64,000 nt of DNA from Betaproteobacteria bacterium Ga0077532. Lineage in GTDB: Bacteria; Pseudomonadota; Gammaproteobacteria; Burkholderiales; Ga0077523. Where the stretch lies: NCBI GenBank assembly GCA_001464895.1, contig LNEE01000024.1, forward strand, positions 1-64,000. The letters run 5' to 3'. A program made the translations under genes and the position numbers. A model generated the notes under the pieces. That model did no database searches. It was not told where the DNA came from and saw only the letters and a list, made by a program, of their open reading frames with translations. Positions 24,644 through 34,241 of the stretch are shown here, piece by piece. Each line of letters starts with the position of its first letter. The first letter of the stretch is position 1.

Positions 24644-25765
24644 ATGGCCGACGCGCACATCCATCTCCATCCCGACGAACCGCTTGCACAGCAAGGCGGC
24701 AAGGGCCACAACCGATGGCATCCGGATATCGCCCCCACGGTGCGCGTGTCTCGCGGTTCGACGGTCGAGATCGAGACCATCGATGCGATGGACCGGCAGA
24801 TCAAACCGGGCATGACGGGAAAGGACCTGCTATCCGTGGAGATGGGGCGCGTGCATCCGCTGACAGGCCCCGTGTACGTGGAAGGCGCGGAACCCGGCGA
24901 TCTGCTCGCCGTGAAGGTGGAGGCGATCCAGACGGCATCGCGCGGCTACACCTTCATCGCCCCGGGCTTCGGTTTCCTCCGTGAGCACTTTCCCGATCCG
25001 CACCTCGTGCACTGGGAGATGTCGGGCGGGTTCGCGTTCTCGCGCGACCTGCCCGGCGTGCGCATTCCGGGAGCGCCCTTCATGGGGGTGATGGGCGTGG
25101 CGCCATCGCACGAACTCCTCGCCCGCATCAACGCCCGCGAGACCGAACTTTCGGGCCGCGGGGGCGCGGTGGTCCTGCCGAGCATGGATGGGGCAGTTCC
25201 ATCCGATGCGGCGATCGCCAGCGACGCCTTCCGGACGATCGCGCCGCACGAGACCGGCGGGAACATCGACATCAAGCAGCTCACCGCGGGGGCGACGCTC
25301 TATCTCCCGGTCTATGTGAAGGGCGCGCTCTTCTCGGTGGGGGACGCGCACTTCGCGCAAGGCGACGGGGAATCGTGCGGCACCGCGGTGGAGACCAGCG
25401 CCACGTTCGTCGCGACCTTCGATGTGCTGAAAGGCGAGGCCCATCGGCGCCGCCAGACCGACCCGTCGTTCGAGCACGGCGGCTACTTCACGACGCCCGA
25501 GATGGCCGCGCCGAAGCGCTTCTACGCGACGACCGGGATCCCGGTGAGCCGCGATGGCCTGCGCAACGAGTCCGAAGATCTCTCGATGGCCGCGAAGAAC
25601 GCACTGCTCAACATGGTTGAGTATCTCGTCGACACGCGCGGCCTCACGCGGGAACAGGCGTACTGCCTCACGAGCGTCGCGGTCGATCTCAAGGTGAGCC
25701 AGGTGGTGGACGTGCCCAATCTCATCGTATCGGCCGTGCTACCGCTGGACATCTTCGAGAGCTGA
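24644..25765 (+). CDS. fmdA: acetamidase/formamidase family protein
   Basis: 373 aa from ATG 24644 (MADAHIHLHP). It belongs to the FmdA/AmdA family, cytosolic enzymes releasing ammonia from formamide or acetamide. Family stretches: HPDIAPTVRVSRGSTVEIET, GPVYVEGAEPGDLLAV, the putative metal/active-site segment GDAHFAQGDGE, and the C-terminal VDLKVSQVVDVPN. It is divergently transcribed from the amide ABC transporter/dimethylformamidase operon and probably uses the same amide pool. It is slightly shorter than the typical 400-410 aa family member, without a visible deletion of conserved motifs. Confidence 0.9.
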   Translation: MADAHIHLHPDEPLAQQGGKGHNRWHPDIAPTVRVSRGSTVEIETIDAMDRQIKPGMTGKDLLSVEMGRVHPLTGPVYVEGAEPGDLLAVKVEAIQTASRGYTFIAPGFGFLREHFPDPHLVHWEMSGGFAFSRDLPGVRIPGAPFMGVMGVAPSHELLARINARETELSGRGGAVVLPSMDGAVPSDAAIASDAFRTIAPHETGGNIDIKQLTAGATLYLPVYVKGALFSVGDAHFAQGDGESCGTAVETSATFVATFDVLKGEAHRRRQTDPSFEHGGYFTTPEMAAPKRFYATTGIPVSRDGLRNESEDLSMAAKNALLNMVEYLVDTRGLTREQAYCLTSVAVDLKVSQVVDVPNLIVSAVLPLDIFES

Positions 25766-25786
25766 TCGGCGACGGGCTTCTGCAAC

Positions 25787-26932
25787 ATCCACCGCTTTCG
25801 GGGGCGTGGCCCCCTCCTACAGGGGCGGTGGATGCGCCACTCACCGTGGATGTGGACGAGGCTGTTGTAGGAGCGGGCCATGCCCGCGAGAGCGATCGTT
25901 CCGGGTGAAACGGTTCCGCAGCATCCGTCGCTTTCGGGGCCATGGGCCCCTCCTACAGGGGCGGTGGATGCGCCACTCACCGTGGATGTGGACGAGGCTG
26001 TTGTAGGAGCGGGCCATGCCCGCGAGAGCGACCGTTCCGGGTGAAACGCTTCCGCAGCATCCATCGCTTTCGGGGCCATGGGCCCCTCCTACAGGGGCGG
26101 TGGATGCGCCACTCACCATGGAGATGGACGAGGCTCTTGTAGGAGCGGGCCATGCCCGCGAGAGCGATCGTTCCGGGTGAAGCGCTTCCGCAGCATCCAT
26201 CGCTTTCGGGGCCATGGGCCCCTCCTACAGGGGCGGTGGATGCGCCACTCACCGTGGATCTGGACGAGGCTCTTGTAGGAGCGGGCCATGCCCGCGAGAG
26301 CGACCGTTCCGGGTGAAACGATTCCGCAGAATCCATCGCTTTCGGGGCCATAGGCCCCTCCTACAGGGGCGGTGGATGCGCCACTCACCGTGGATCTGGG
26401 CGAGGCTCTTGTAGGAGCGGGCCATGCCCGCGAGAGCGATCGTTCCGGGTGAACCGGTTCCGCAGCATCCGTCGCTTTCGGGGCCATGGGCCCCTCCTAC
26501 AGGGGCCGGGGATGCGCCACTCACCGTGGATCTGGGCGAGGCTGTTGTAGGAGCGGGCCATGCCCGCGAAAGCGACCGTTCCGGGTGAAACGCTTCCGCA
26601 GCATCCATCGCTTTCGGGGCCATGGGCCCCTCCTACAGGGGCAGTGGATGCGCCACTCACCATGGAGATGGACGACGCTCTTGTAGGAGCGGGCCATGCC
26701 CGCGAGAACGATCGTTCCGGGTGAAACGATTCCGCAGCATCCGTCGCTTTCGAGGCCATGGCCCCCTCCTACAGGGGCGGTGGATGCGCCACTCACCAGG
26801 GATGTGGACGAGGCCCTTGTAGGAGCGGGCCATGCCCGCGAGAGCGATCGTTCCGGGTGAAGCGCTTCCGCAGCATCCATCGATTTCGGGGCCATGGCCC
26901 CCTCCTACAGGGGCGGTGGATGCGCCACCACT
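25787..26932. repeat. tandem BIME array, 136-bp unit, about 8.4 copies
   Basis: A unit of exactly 136 bp recurs: equivalent positions at 25806, 25942, 26078, 26214, 26350, 26486, 26622, 26758 and 26894. Each unit holds one forward REP palindrome (TGTAGGAGCGGGCCATGCCC) and one reversed variant (GGGGCCATGGGCCCCTCC), joined by two conserved spacers (CGTTCCGGGTGAA and GGATGCGCCACTCACC). There are nine reversed and eight forward palindromes. Copies differ by scattered substitutions but never in length. The array lies between two convergent gene ends. Because 136 is not a multiple of three, the overlapping open frames on both strands cycle through frames and are not genes. No RAYT transposase gene is in this window. 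Confidence 0.9.
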
Positions 26933-26995
26933 CGGAGAACCAACCCGACTCAGCGGTCCCGGTGCGAACGTTGCCCGCTGCGATCGCACCGCATC

Positions 26996-27241
26996 TCATG
27001 CGCCATCGGGTTCTTCGATCCTCGCAAACCTCGGCTGTCGCCGCCCGTCGATCACGACATCCTCGAAGAACATGGCGTGCGGCCGCACCCACATCCCCGA
27101 ATCGTCGTAGAGGGGGCGGTACAGCACCAGCGGCTCGAGTGTCTCGCTGTGCCGGACAACACCGACGACCTCATAGTCGAGGCCCTTGTAATGACGGTAC
27201 CGGCCAAGGGGCGTGCGGGGAAGATCTGGGAGATCGTTCAT
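26996..27241 (-). CDS. DUF1653 family protein
   Basis: 81 aa from ATG 27241. The sequence shows the DUF1653 pattern: GRYRHYKGLDYEVVGVVRHSET, LVLYRPLYDD, WVRPHAMFFEDV. These are small cytosolic SH3-like proteins of unknown function. Much longer readings upstream in the same frame cross the neighbouring gene region and are not supported. No strong Shine-Dalgarno is visible. Confidence 0.8.
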   Translation of the reverse strand: MNDLPDLPRTPLGRYRHYKGLDYEVVGVVRHSETLEPLVLYRPLYDDSGMWVRPHAMFFEDVVIDGRRQPRFARIEEPDGA

Positions 27242-27297
27242 GAGATGTCGGATCCGTCGAGGCGTGGAGAAGCGTAGCGGCACCAGGGTCGGCGGCG

Positions 27298-28415
27298 TCA
27301 GCGATCGCATCGCGCCTGCACCAGCACGGCGATGCACGCAACGAACCCGACACCCGGCAGGAGAGCAAGCGCGGCGAGGATGACACGCTTGATCGTCGAC
27401 CATTCGAGATCCACCGAGGACCGCCAGACCCCGAAGGCACCGATCAGACCCACCAGCGCGACGAGCGCACGTAACCCGTCCTTGCCGATCGACGGCGCCA
27501 GCGCCAGGAGCAAAGCGGTCCCGAGCGCGCCTGCAACGAGCGCCGCGTGGCCGAGGTGCAGGTTTCGGGCGATCTGCGGGTCGTTGTACTGCTCGTCTTC
27601 TTCGTCGCGCGAGGTTGCGCCTGACCGGGCGTGTGCCCGAAGCGCCGGCGGAGCCCGCCCGGCAGCAGCACGGCTGTCGAGCCGTGCCGGAAGCCGCCGG
27701 CGGTCGGCCGCCCTCTCGCGATGCAGGGCATCGACGGCCGCAGCGTCCGCCGGCGTTGGTGCGAAATCGGGGATCGGATCTCGATTCTGGTCGCGCAACG
27801 GACTGTGCAGCGACTGCGAAATCCGGAACGCCGCCTTCGGCGCCACGGGGTCGGACGGACCACCGATGCCCTCGGTGAGGAACAGCGCCAACAGATACCA
27901 GCCGTTCCCTGCGCCCTTCGCGGCCGCTCGGGTCGCGCACTCCAACGCAAGCGCCGGTACTCGGCCCAGGCCGCAGCGAAGTCACGTCGGAGCCACGCAT
28001 CGACGGCACGGACGCAGACATCGGGTTCCCCGAGCGCGAAGACGTCGCCGTTCGCGAGGTAGACCGAACCTTCCTGCATGTCGAAGAGGTGCAGCCCCAG
28101 ATCGTTCGCCTGGACCACCACATGCGCGTACGCGGCACTCCAGCGGTCGATGCCCGTGGACAGGCCGATGTTGTAGTAAGGATCGTCGCTGTCCGACGCC
28201 TGCTCGAGCAGGGCCTGGCCGCTGTCGTAGGTCTGCGCGTCGTCGTCGTTGTCGGGGAAGCGCGCCTCGAGGGTACGGGCCATGGCGAGGAAGGCCGGGG
28301 CACGGCGCCCGGGTAGCCCGGCCTGGACCGCATCGAGCTGGACCCCAGCCTCGGCGAGGCTGACAGGCAGCGGCACGCCCTCGGGTTGCCGCCAGGCGGT
28401 GAGGACGTAGCTCAT
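27298..28415 (-). pseudogene. frameshifted Sel1-like/membrane protein gene
   Basis: Two abutting frames make sense only together. From ATG 28415 the first about 154 residues are acidic and structured (YYNIGLSTGIDRWSAAYA, LGLHLFDMQEG, VDAWLRRDFAAAWAEYRRL), then become Arg-rich noise. The next frame, from codon 27945, continues with ECATRAAAKGAGNGWYLLA, a Sel1-like helix pair, and ends in C-terminal membrane helices (ALVAGALGTALLLALA, ALLPGVGFVACIAVLVQ). A single missing base near 27946-27952 restores a protein of about 370 aa. This may be real gene decay or a sequencing error. Function is unknown. Confidence 0.65.
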
Positions 28416-28481
28416 GGGTGGGTCCAGTGACCGATGGCCAAAGCGGACGCCTCCCGGATGGGTTGCCGCAGAGCGGACGTG

Positions 28482-28859
28482 TCAGACGTCATCGAGCGTG
28501 TCCGGGACGATCGCCCGGTCGTGGTGATGCAGCAGGAGGATCGCGTCGTCGCCGCTATGGCGTCCGTCGCAGGTGACGATCGAGGCCGCTGCGAGGGCAG
28601 GACCGACCGTGTCGTCCCAGAACACCTGGCCCTGGAGGACGGCCCACAGGCGCGCGACGTCGAGGGTCCGGAAATCGAAGTGGAGGAACCCGTCTTCGGC
28701 GAGGTCGTCGTCTTCGACACGGTCGTCATGGGTGTCCACGCCGAGGATCTCCAGTTCGGCATCGACGACCTCTGCCGCGCTCGAGAACAGCGCCAGGACT
28801 GCGGCGAGGTCCAGTTCGGGAGAGCGATCGGGCTGGATCCGGATGTGGAGGATGGGCAT
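28482..28859 (-). CDS. small acidic hypothetical protein
   Basis: 125 aa from ATG 28859 (MPILHIRIQPD). Strongly acidic (VDTHDDRVEDDDLAEDGF), with a His cluster LLLHHHDRAI near the C-terminus. Predicted soluble, with alternating beta/alpha pattern. No family recognised. It lies just upstream of, and on the same strand as, the frameshifted gene (66-nt gap), so they may have been an operon. Confidence 0.5.
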   Translation of the reverse strand: MPILHIRIQPDRSPELDLAAVLALFSSAAEVVDAELEILGVDTHDDRVEDDDLAEDGFLHFDFRTLDVARLWAVLQGQVFWDDTVGPALAAASIVTCDGRHSGDDAILLLHHHDRAIVPDTLDDV

Positions 28860-28977
28860 GGATCGATCGCATCGACGGCACCGTCCCGGGTGTCCGGATT
28901 CGCGAACTTCAAAGGGATCGTGCGGCGCATTCTACCGGCCGCACGCGCCGCCCCGGGAGGCCTCCGATGGCCGCCGT

Positions 28978-31632
28978 TCAATGCGTCGGCGGTGTCGCGT
29001 CCTGGGGCACTGGAGGGCCCGAAGCCCACTTCGAGAGGATCTCCTGCAACTGCGCACGCGTGAACGGTTTCGACAGGTAGTCGTCCATTCCGCCGGCAAG
29101 GCACGCCTCGCGATCGCCAGTCATCGCGTTCGCGGTGAGCGCGACGATCGGCACGCGGGCAGCACCCGAGGCTGCGTCGCGCGCGCGGATTGCTGCGGTG
29201 GCCGCGAAGCCGTCCATCTCCGGCATCTGGCAATCCATCAGCACGAGGTCGTAGCACTTCCGGGCCGTGGCATCGACCGCCTCGCGCCCGTTCGCGGCGG
29301 TATCGGCGGCGAGGCCGAAGCTGCGGAGCATGGCGAGCGCCACCTGGCGATTGACCGGGTTGTCCTCGGCCAGTAGAACGCGGAAACCGGATATCTCGGA
29401 CGCTGGCGGGCCGCGACGCGCATCGACGACCGACGGCGCGTCGGTCCCGGCGACCGGAACCTCGCCACCACTCGCCGCGAGTCGCACCGTGAACCAGAAG
29501 GTGGCTCCTTGACCGGCCTGGCTGTGAACACCGATCGCGCCCCCCATGAGGTGCACGAGCTGGCGACAGATCGCGAGGCCCAGTCCGGTGCCGCCGTAGC
29601 GGCGGCTGGTCCCGCCATCGGCCTGCGCGAACGCGTCGAAGATGTGGGCCTGTGCGTCCGGCGCGACGCCGATCCCGTCGTCCGAAACCTCGAAGCGGAT
29701 CAACCCGTGGTCGCCCGCGTCTGCGGGACGATCCACTCTGACCTCGACGATGCCTTGCTCGGTGAACTTCACCGCGTTGCCCACGAGATTGGTGAGGATC
29801 TGCCTGAGACGCGCGGGATCTCCGTGGAGCTCGCGGGGCACGCCTTCGGCAATGCGTACAGAGATGGGCAGCCCCTTCGCCGCAGCACGACCGCGGAGCA
29901 GTTCCACCGTGCTTTCGATGCAGTCCGCGAGGACGAAATCGACCTCCTCCAGTTCCAGGCGGCCTGCCTCCACCTTCGAGAAGTCGAGGATGTCATTGAT
30001 GATCCGCAGCAGTGCCACGCCCGACCCGTGCACCGTGTCGAGGAAGCCGCGCTGCTCGTGCGTGAGCGGGGTTCCCCGCAGCAACTCCGTCATGCCGAGA
30101 ACACCGTTCATCGGCGTGCGGATCTCGTGGCTCATCCGCGCGAGGAACTCCGACTTCGCGCGACTGCCGGCTTCTGCAGCCTCCTTGGCCAGGGAGAGTT
30201 CGCGCTGCTGCGCCTTCAGGTCCGTGATGTCGCGGATGACGCCCACGAGGACCTGGCGGCCGTCGGGCAGGCGGATCACACGCTTCTTCGTGGAGATCGT
30301 GCGGGTCTCGCCGCTCGCTGAGAAGGACTCCTCGTTCACGACATCGGCGTTGGCTGCGAAGGCCTCGTCGTCCTTCGCCCAGAAGACATCGGCCTCCTCC
30401 TTCGGGAAGAAATCGTAATCCGACTTGCCGAGCAGATCCTCTCGAGGCCGGTCGAAGAAGGCGCAGGCGGCATCATTGAGCAACATGAAGCGATGCTCAC
30501 CGTCCTTCACGAAGATCGGATCCGGAACGGCATCGACGAGCTTCGCGAGCACCTCACGGGCATTCAGGGCTTGTTCCTCGGCGTGCTTCAGTCGGGTGAT
30601 GTCGCGGGTCACGCCGCGGTAGCCGGTGAAGGCCCCGGTTTCGTCGAAGATGGGTGCCCCCGAGACCGAGACGTAGTGGACCTGGCCATCAGGCTGTTCG
30701 CGCCTGACGATGACATCCTGGAAAGGTTCGTGCGCGATCATCCGGGCCCGCTGGACTTCCCATGTGTCGTAGAGAAGGCTGCTCCCGCGGATCTCCCATG
30801 GGCACCGACCGAGATAGTCCCCGGGCAGGACACCACCCCGCTGGTCCGTCATGTTCGGAGTCGACGTGAAGCGATGATCGGCATCCAGCTCCCAGTACCA
30901 GTCGGACGACAGTTCGGCAAAGCGGCGGAAGCGGGTCTCGTTGCGGCGGGCGATGACCTCGGCCTGCTTCTGCGCTGTCACGTCCGCGAGCATCGCGTAG
31001 TAGCCGAGCACGCGACCGGTCTCACTGATGTCGGGCAGGAACTCGCAGCTGAAGTGCGACACCGATCCGGATGCGCCGTGATGGGTGCGTTCGAACCGTG
31101 TGCGCCGTCCCGCCAGCACCAGGGCGATGTGCGGCCGGATCTGTCCGTAGGTATCGGGCCCGAGAATGTCGCGAACCGTGCGGCCGGAAATGCGACCGTC
31201 CGAACCTGCGAAGCACTCCCGGTACGCGCGATTGTGGTACCGGTACGTCTCGCCCGAATCGACATAGGCGATGAGCACGGGCAGCGAATCGTTGACGAGG
31301 CGGATCCATCCTTCGCTCTCCGCGAGCGCGGCCTCGGTGCGGATGCGTTCCTCGATTTCCGCCTTGAGGCTGGCGTTCAGCCGTTGCAGCTCCGAGGTGC
31401 GCATGCGCACCTTCTCCTCCAGCGCGTCGTTCACGCGCTGCAGGCTATCGTGCAAGCCCTGCATCTCGCGCGACGAGATCGCCATCGAGCGTTCGACCAT
31501 TTCCCGCGCCTGGTCGGCCTGTGCATAAGCGCCATCGATACGACCGATGAGGCGCGCCCAAGCCTCGGCGTCGGGGGGTGCGTCCGGTGTGAGCCCGAGT
31601 CGATCGAGCTGGCGCGCGAGGAGGGGATGCAT
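28978..31632 (-). CDS. PAS-rich hybrid sensor histidine kinase
   Basis: 884 aa, no membrane helices. Order: N-terminal coiled coil (about 40-105), three PAS domains (about 105-230, 235-355, 365-480), HisKA with phospho-His502 in MSHEIRTPMNG, HATPase_c with N (LTNLVGNAVKF), G1 (DDGIGV) and G2 (GGTGLGLAI) boxes, and a C-terminal receiver domain with Asp800 in LMDCQMPEMDG and the KPF Lys motif. There is no HPt domain, so a separate phosphotransfer protein is needed. It begins 1 nt after the stop of the FIST gene, indicating a sensor pair. A cytosolic signal is likely. Confidence 0.92.
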   Translation of the reverse strand: MHPLLARQLDRLGLTPDAPPDAEAWARLIGRIDGAYAQADQAREMVERSMAISSREMQGLHDSLQRVNDALEEKVRMRTSELQRLNASLKAEIEERIRTEAALAESEGWIRLVNDSLPVLIAYVDSGETYRYHNRAYRECFAGSDGRISGRTVRDILGPDTYGQIRPHIALVLAGRRTRFERTHHGASGSVSHFSCEFLPDISETGRVLGYYAMLADVTAQKQAEVIARRNETRFRRFAELSSDWYWELDADHRFTSTPNMTDQRGGVLPGDYLGRCPWEIRGSSLLYDTWEVQRARMIAHEPFQDVIVRREQPDGQVHYVSVSGAPIFDETGAFTGYRGVTRDITRLKHAEEQALNAREVLAKLVDAVPDPIFVKDGEHRFMLLNDAACAFFDRPREDLLGKSDYDFFPKEEADVFWAKDDEAFAANADVVNEESFSASGETRTISTKKRVIRLPDGRQVLVGVIRDITDLKAQQRELSLAKEAAEAGSRAKSEFLARMSHEIRTPMNGVLGMTELLRGTPLTHEQRGFLDTVHGSGVALLRIINDILDFSKVEAGRLELEEVDFVLADCIESTVELLRGRAAAKGLPISVRIAEGVPRELHGDPARLRQILTNLVGNAVKFTEQGIVEVRVDRPADAGDHGLIRFEVSDDGIGVAPDAQAHIFDAFAQADGGTSRRYGGTGLGLAICRQLVHLMGGAIGVHSQAGQGATFWFTVRLAASGGEVPVAGTDAPSVVDARRGPPASEISGFRVLLAEDNPVNRQVALAMLRSFGLAADTAANGREAVDATARKCYDLVLMDCQMPEMDGFAATAAIRARDAASGAARVPIVALTANAMTGDREACLAGGMDDYLSKPFTRAQLQEILSKWASGPPVPQDATPPTH

Positions 31633-31633
31633 C

Positions 31634-32767
<1,134 letters not shown>

Positions 32768-33178
32768 GGGTGTCTCTCCTCGAAGTTCCGCTTTCCGGGA
32801 CGGATCGGCCTGCCACTCACCCCATGTCGACTTGCGACGGGATGCGCACTGGCCGGAGCGTGTCCAACAGGATCTCCATCTCCGGTTCTCGGGAACTGAA
32901 CGGGTTACGGCGGTGCGCGCGACGGCTTGAGCAGCCGTAATCGCCGGAGGGGCAAAGCGGAGCGCCCCGGTGGCAGGGAACGTCGACCCACGGCAGGAAT
33001 CGCAGTCGCCCATCCGCGGCAGGATCACATTGGCCTCGCGGTCCGTGAAGCGCTTGCAGCGCCGCTCGAAGGCGGGACCGCCGGGCACCGCGGAGCCCCG
33101 GTCTTGTGATATATCTCGTCGCCGGTCGCCGAGAGGCGCCCTGCTCGTCTTCCCACACGACGCCGCCACCTCCGCATC
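32768..33178. other. 411-nt gap without supported gene
   Basis: This gap lies between the divergent FIST gene and the phosphotransferase gene and should hold both promoters. Open frames exist on both strands but show no recognisable protein and no Shine-Dalgarno. An AT-richer motif, TTGTGATATATCTC, lies at about 33102-33115. No hairpin or repeat stood out. Confidence 0.4.
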
Positions 33179-34201
33179 TTGGACACCCACACCGAAGCCT
33201 TCCGCCCCGCCCTGGAACGCATGGGGCTCGTTCGCCCCGGCGATGCGCTGGCGCTGGAACCGCTGACCGGCGGCGTGTCGTCGGACATCTTCCACGCGCG
33301 GTGGACCGGTGGTGAGGCCTGCGTGAAGCGCGCGCTGCCGAAGCTCAAAGTCAAGGCGGACTGGCAGGCACCCGTGGAGCGCAACCGCTGGGAGGTCGAG
33401 TGGATGCGGGTCGCCGGCGCCGTCGTGCCGGATGGCGTGCCCAAGGTGCTGGGCGAGGACCGCGAGGGTGGGTTCTTCGCGATGGCGTATCTCGATCCTG
33501 CGGACCATCCGGTGTGGAAGACGCAGCTGCGGGACGGCCTCATCGACCCCGCCGTCGCCCGCGAAGTGGGACGCCGGCTCGCGCGCATCCATGCCGCGAC
33601 CGCCGGTGACGATTCGGTGGCGGAGCGCTTCGCGACCGATCACATCTTCTTCCCGATCCGGCTGGAACCCTACCTGAGCGCCACGGCGCAGGCGCATCCC
33701 GATCTCGCGGGGCAACTCCTCGCGCTGGTGGAGGTCACGGGGAGCACGAAGCGCGCGCTCGTGCACGGCGACGTGAGCCCGAAGAACATCCTCGTGGGAC
33801 CGAACGGTCCCGTGTTCTTGGATGCGGAATGTGCGTGGTACGGTGATCCGGCCTTCGATCTCGCGTTCTGCCTCAACCATCTGATGCTGAAGTGCCTGTG
33901 GCGGCCGCAGTGGTGGGCCCGCTATCTCGACAGCTTCTCGGCGCTCTGCGGCACCTACCTCACGCGGGTCACCTGGGAGCCGCGCGAGGTGCTGGAGGCG
34001 CGCGTCGCGCGCCTGCTGGCCGGTCTCTTCCTCGCGCGCGTGGACGGGAAGTCGCCCGTGGAGTACATCACCGACGACGCGCAGCGCGACCAGGTCCGCC
34101 GCGTCGCGCGCGAACTGCTGCTCGCTCCCGTCGATACGCTGACGCACGTCAGCCAGACATGGAGCCAGGAACTGCTGCGCACGGCCGGAAGCGTCCGATG
34201 A
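33179..34201 (+). CDS. aminoglycoside-phosphotransferase-family kinase
   Basis: 340 aa from TTG 33179; the next in-frame ATG (about 33221) would trim the N-terminus slightly. This is a protein-kinase-like fold small-molecule kinase: nucleotide loop LTGGVSSDIFHARW, Lys in ACVKRAL, catalytic loop LVHGDVSPKNILV, and Mg-binding FLDAECAWYGDPAFDLAF. The family phosphorylates hydroxyls of many small molecules, including choline, homoserine, hydroxylysine, fructosamine and aminoglycosides. The gene immediately precedes a divergent enolase homologue (40-nt gap). A phosphorylated intermediate processed by that protein is a reasonable inference, but the substrate is unknown. Confidence 0.82.
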   Translation: MDTHTEAFRPALERMGLVRPGDALALEPLTGGVSSDIFHARWTGGEACVKRALPKLKVKADWQAPVERNRWEVEWMRVAGAVVPDGVPKVLGEDREGGFFAMAYLDPADHPVWKTQLRDGLIDPAVAREVGRRLARIHAATAGDDSVAERFATDHIFFPIRLEPYLSATAQAHPDLAGQLLALVEVTGSTKRALVHGDVSPKNILVGPNGPVFLDAECAWYGDPAFDLAFCLNHLMLKCLWRPQWWARYLDSFSALCGTYLTRVTWEPREVLEARVARLLAGLFLARVDGKSPVEYITDDAQRDQVRRVARELLLAPVDTLTHVSQTWSQELLRTAGSVR

Positions 34202-34241
34202 CAGCCTCCGCCGTGCGCCCCGAACGAACCACTGGAGCACC

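Noticed and set aside
25787..26932. Possible CRISPR array
   Set aside because: The whole 136-bp unit is conserved; there are no unique spacers of constant length and no cas genes.
25522..27243. Many overlapping 66- and 124-codon open frames with RGHGPLLQ or RSLSRAWPAP motifs on both strands
   Set aside because: They are translations of the 136-bp repeat; the period is not divisible by three, so the frames cycle and overlap.
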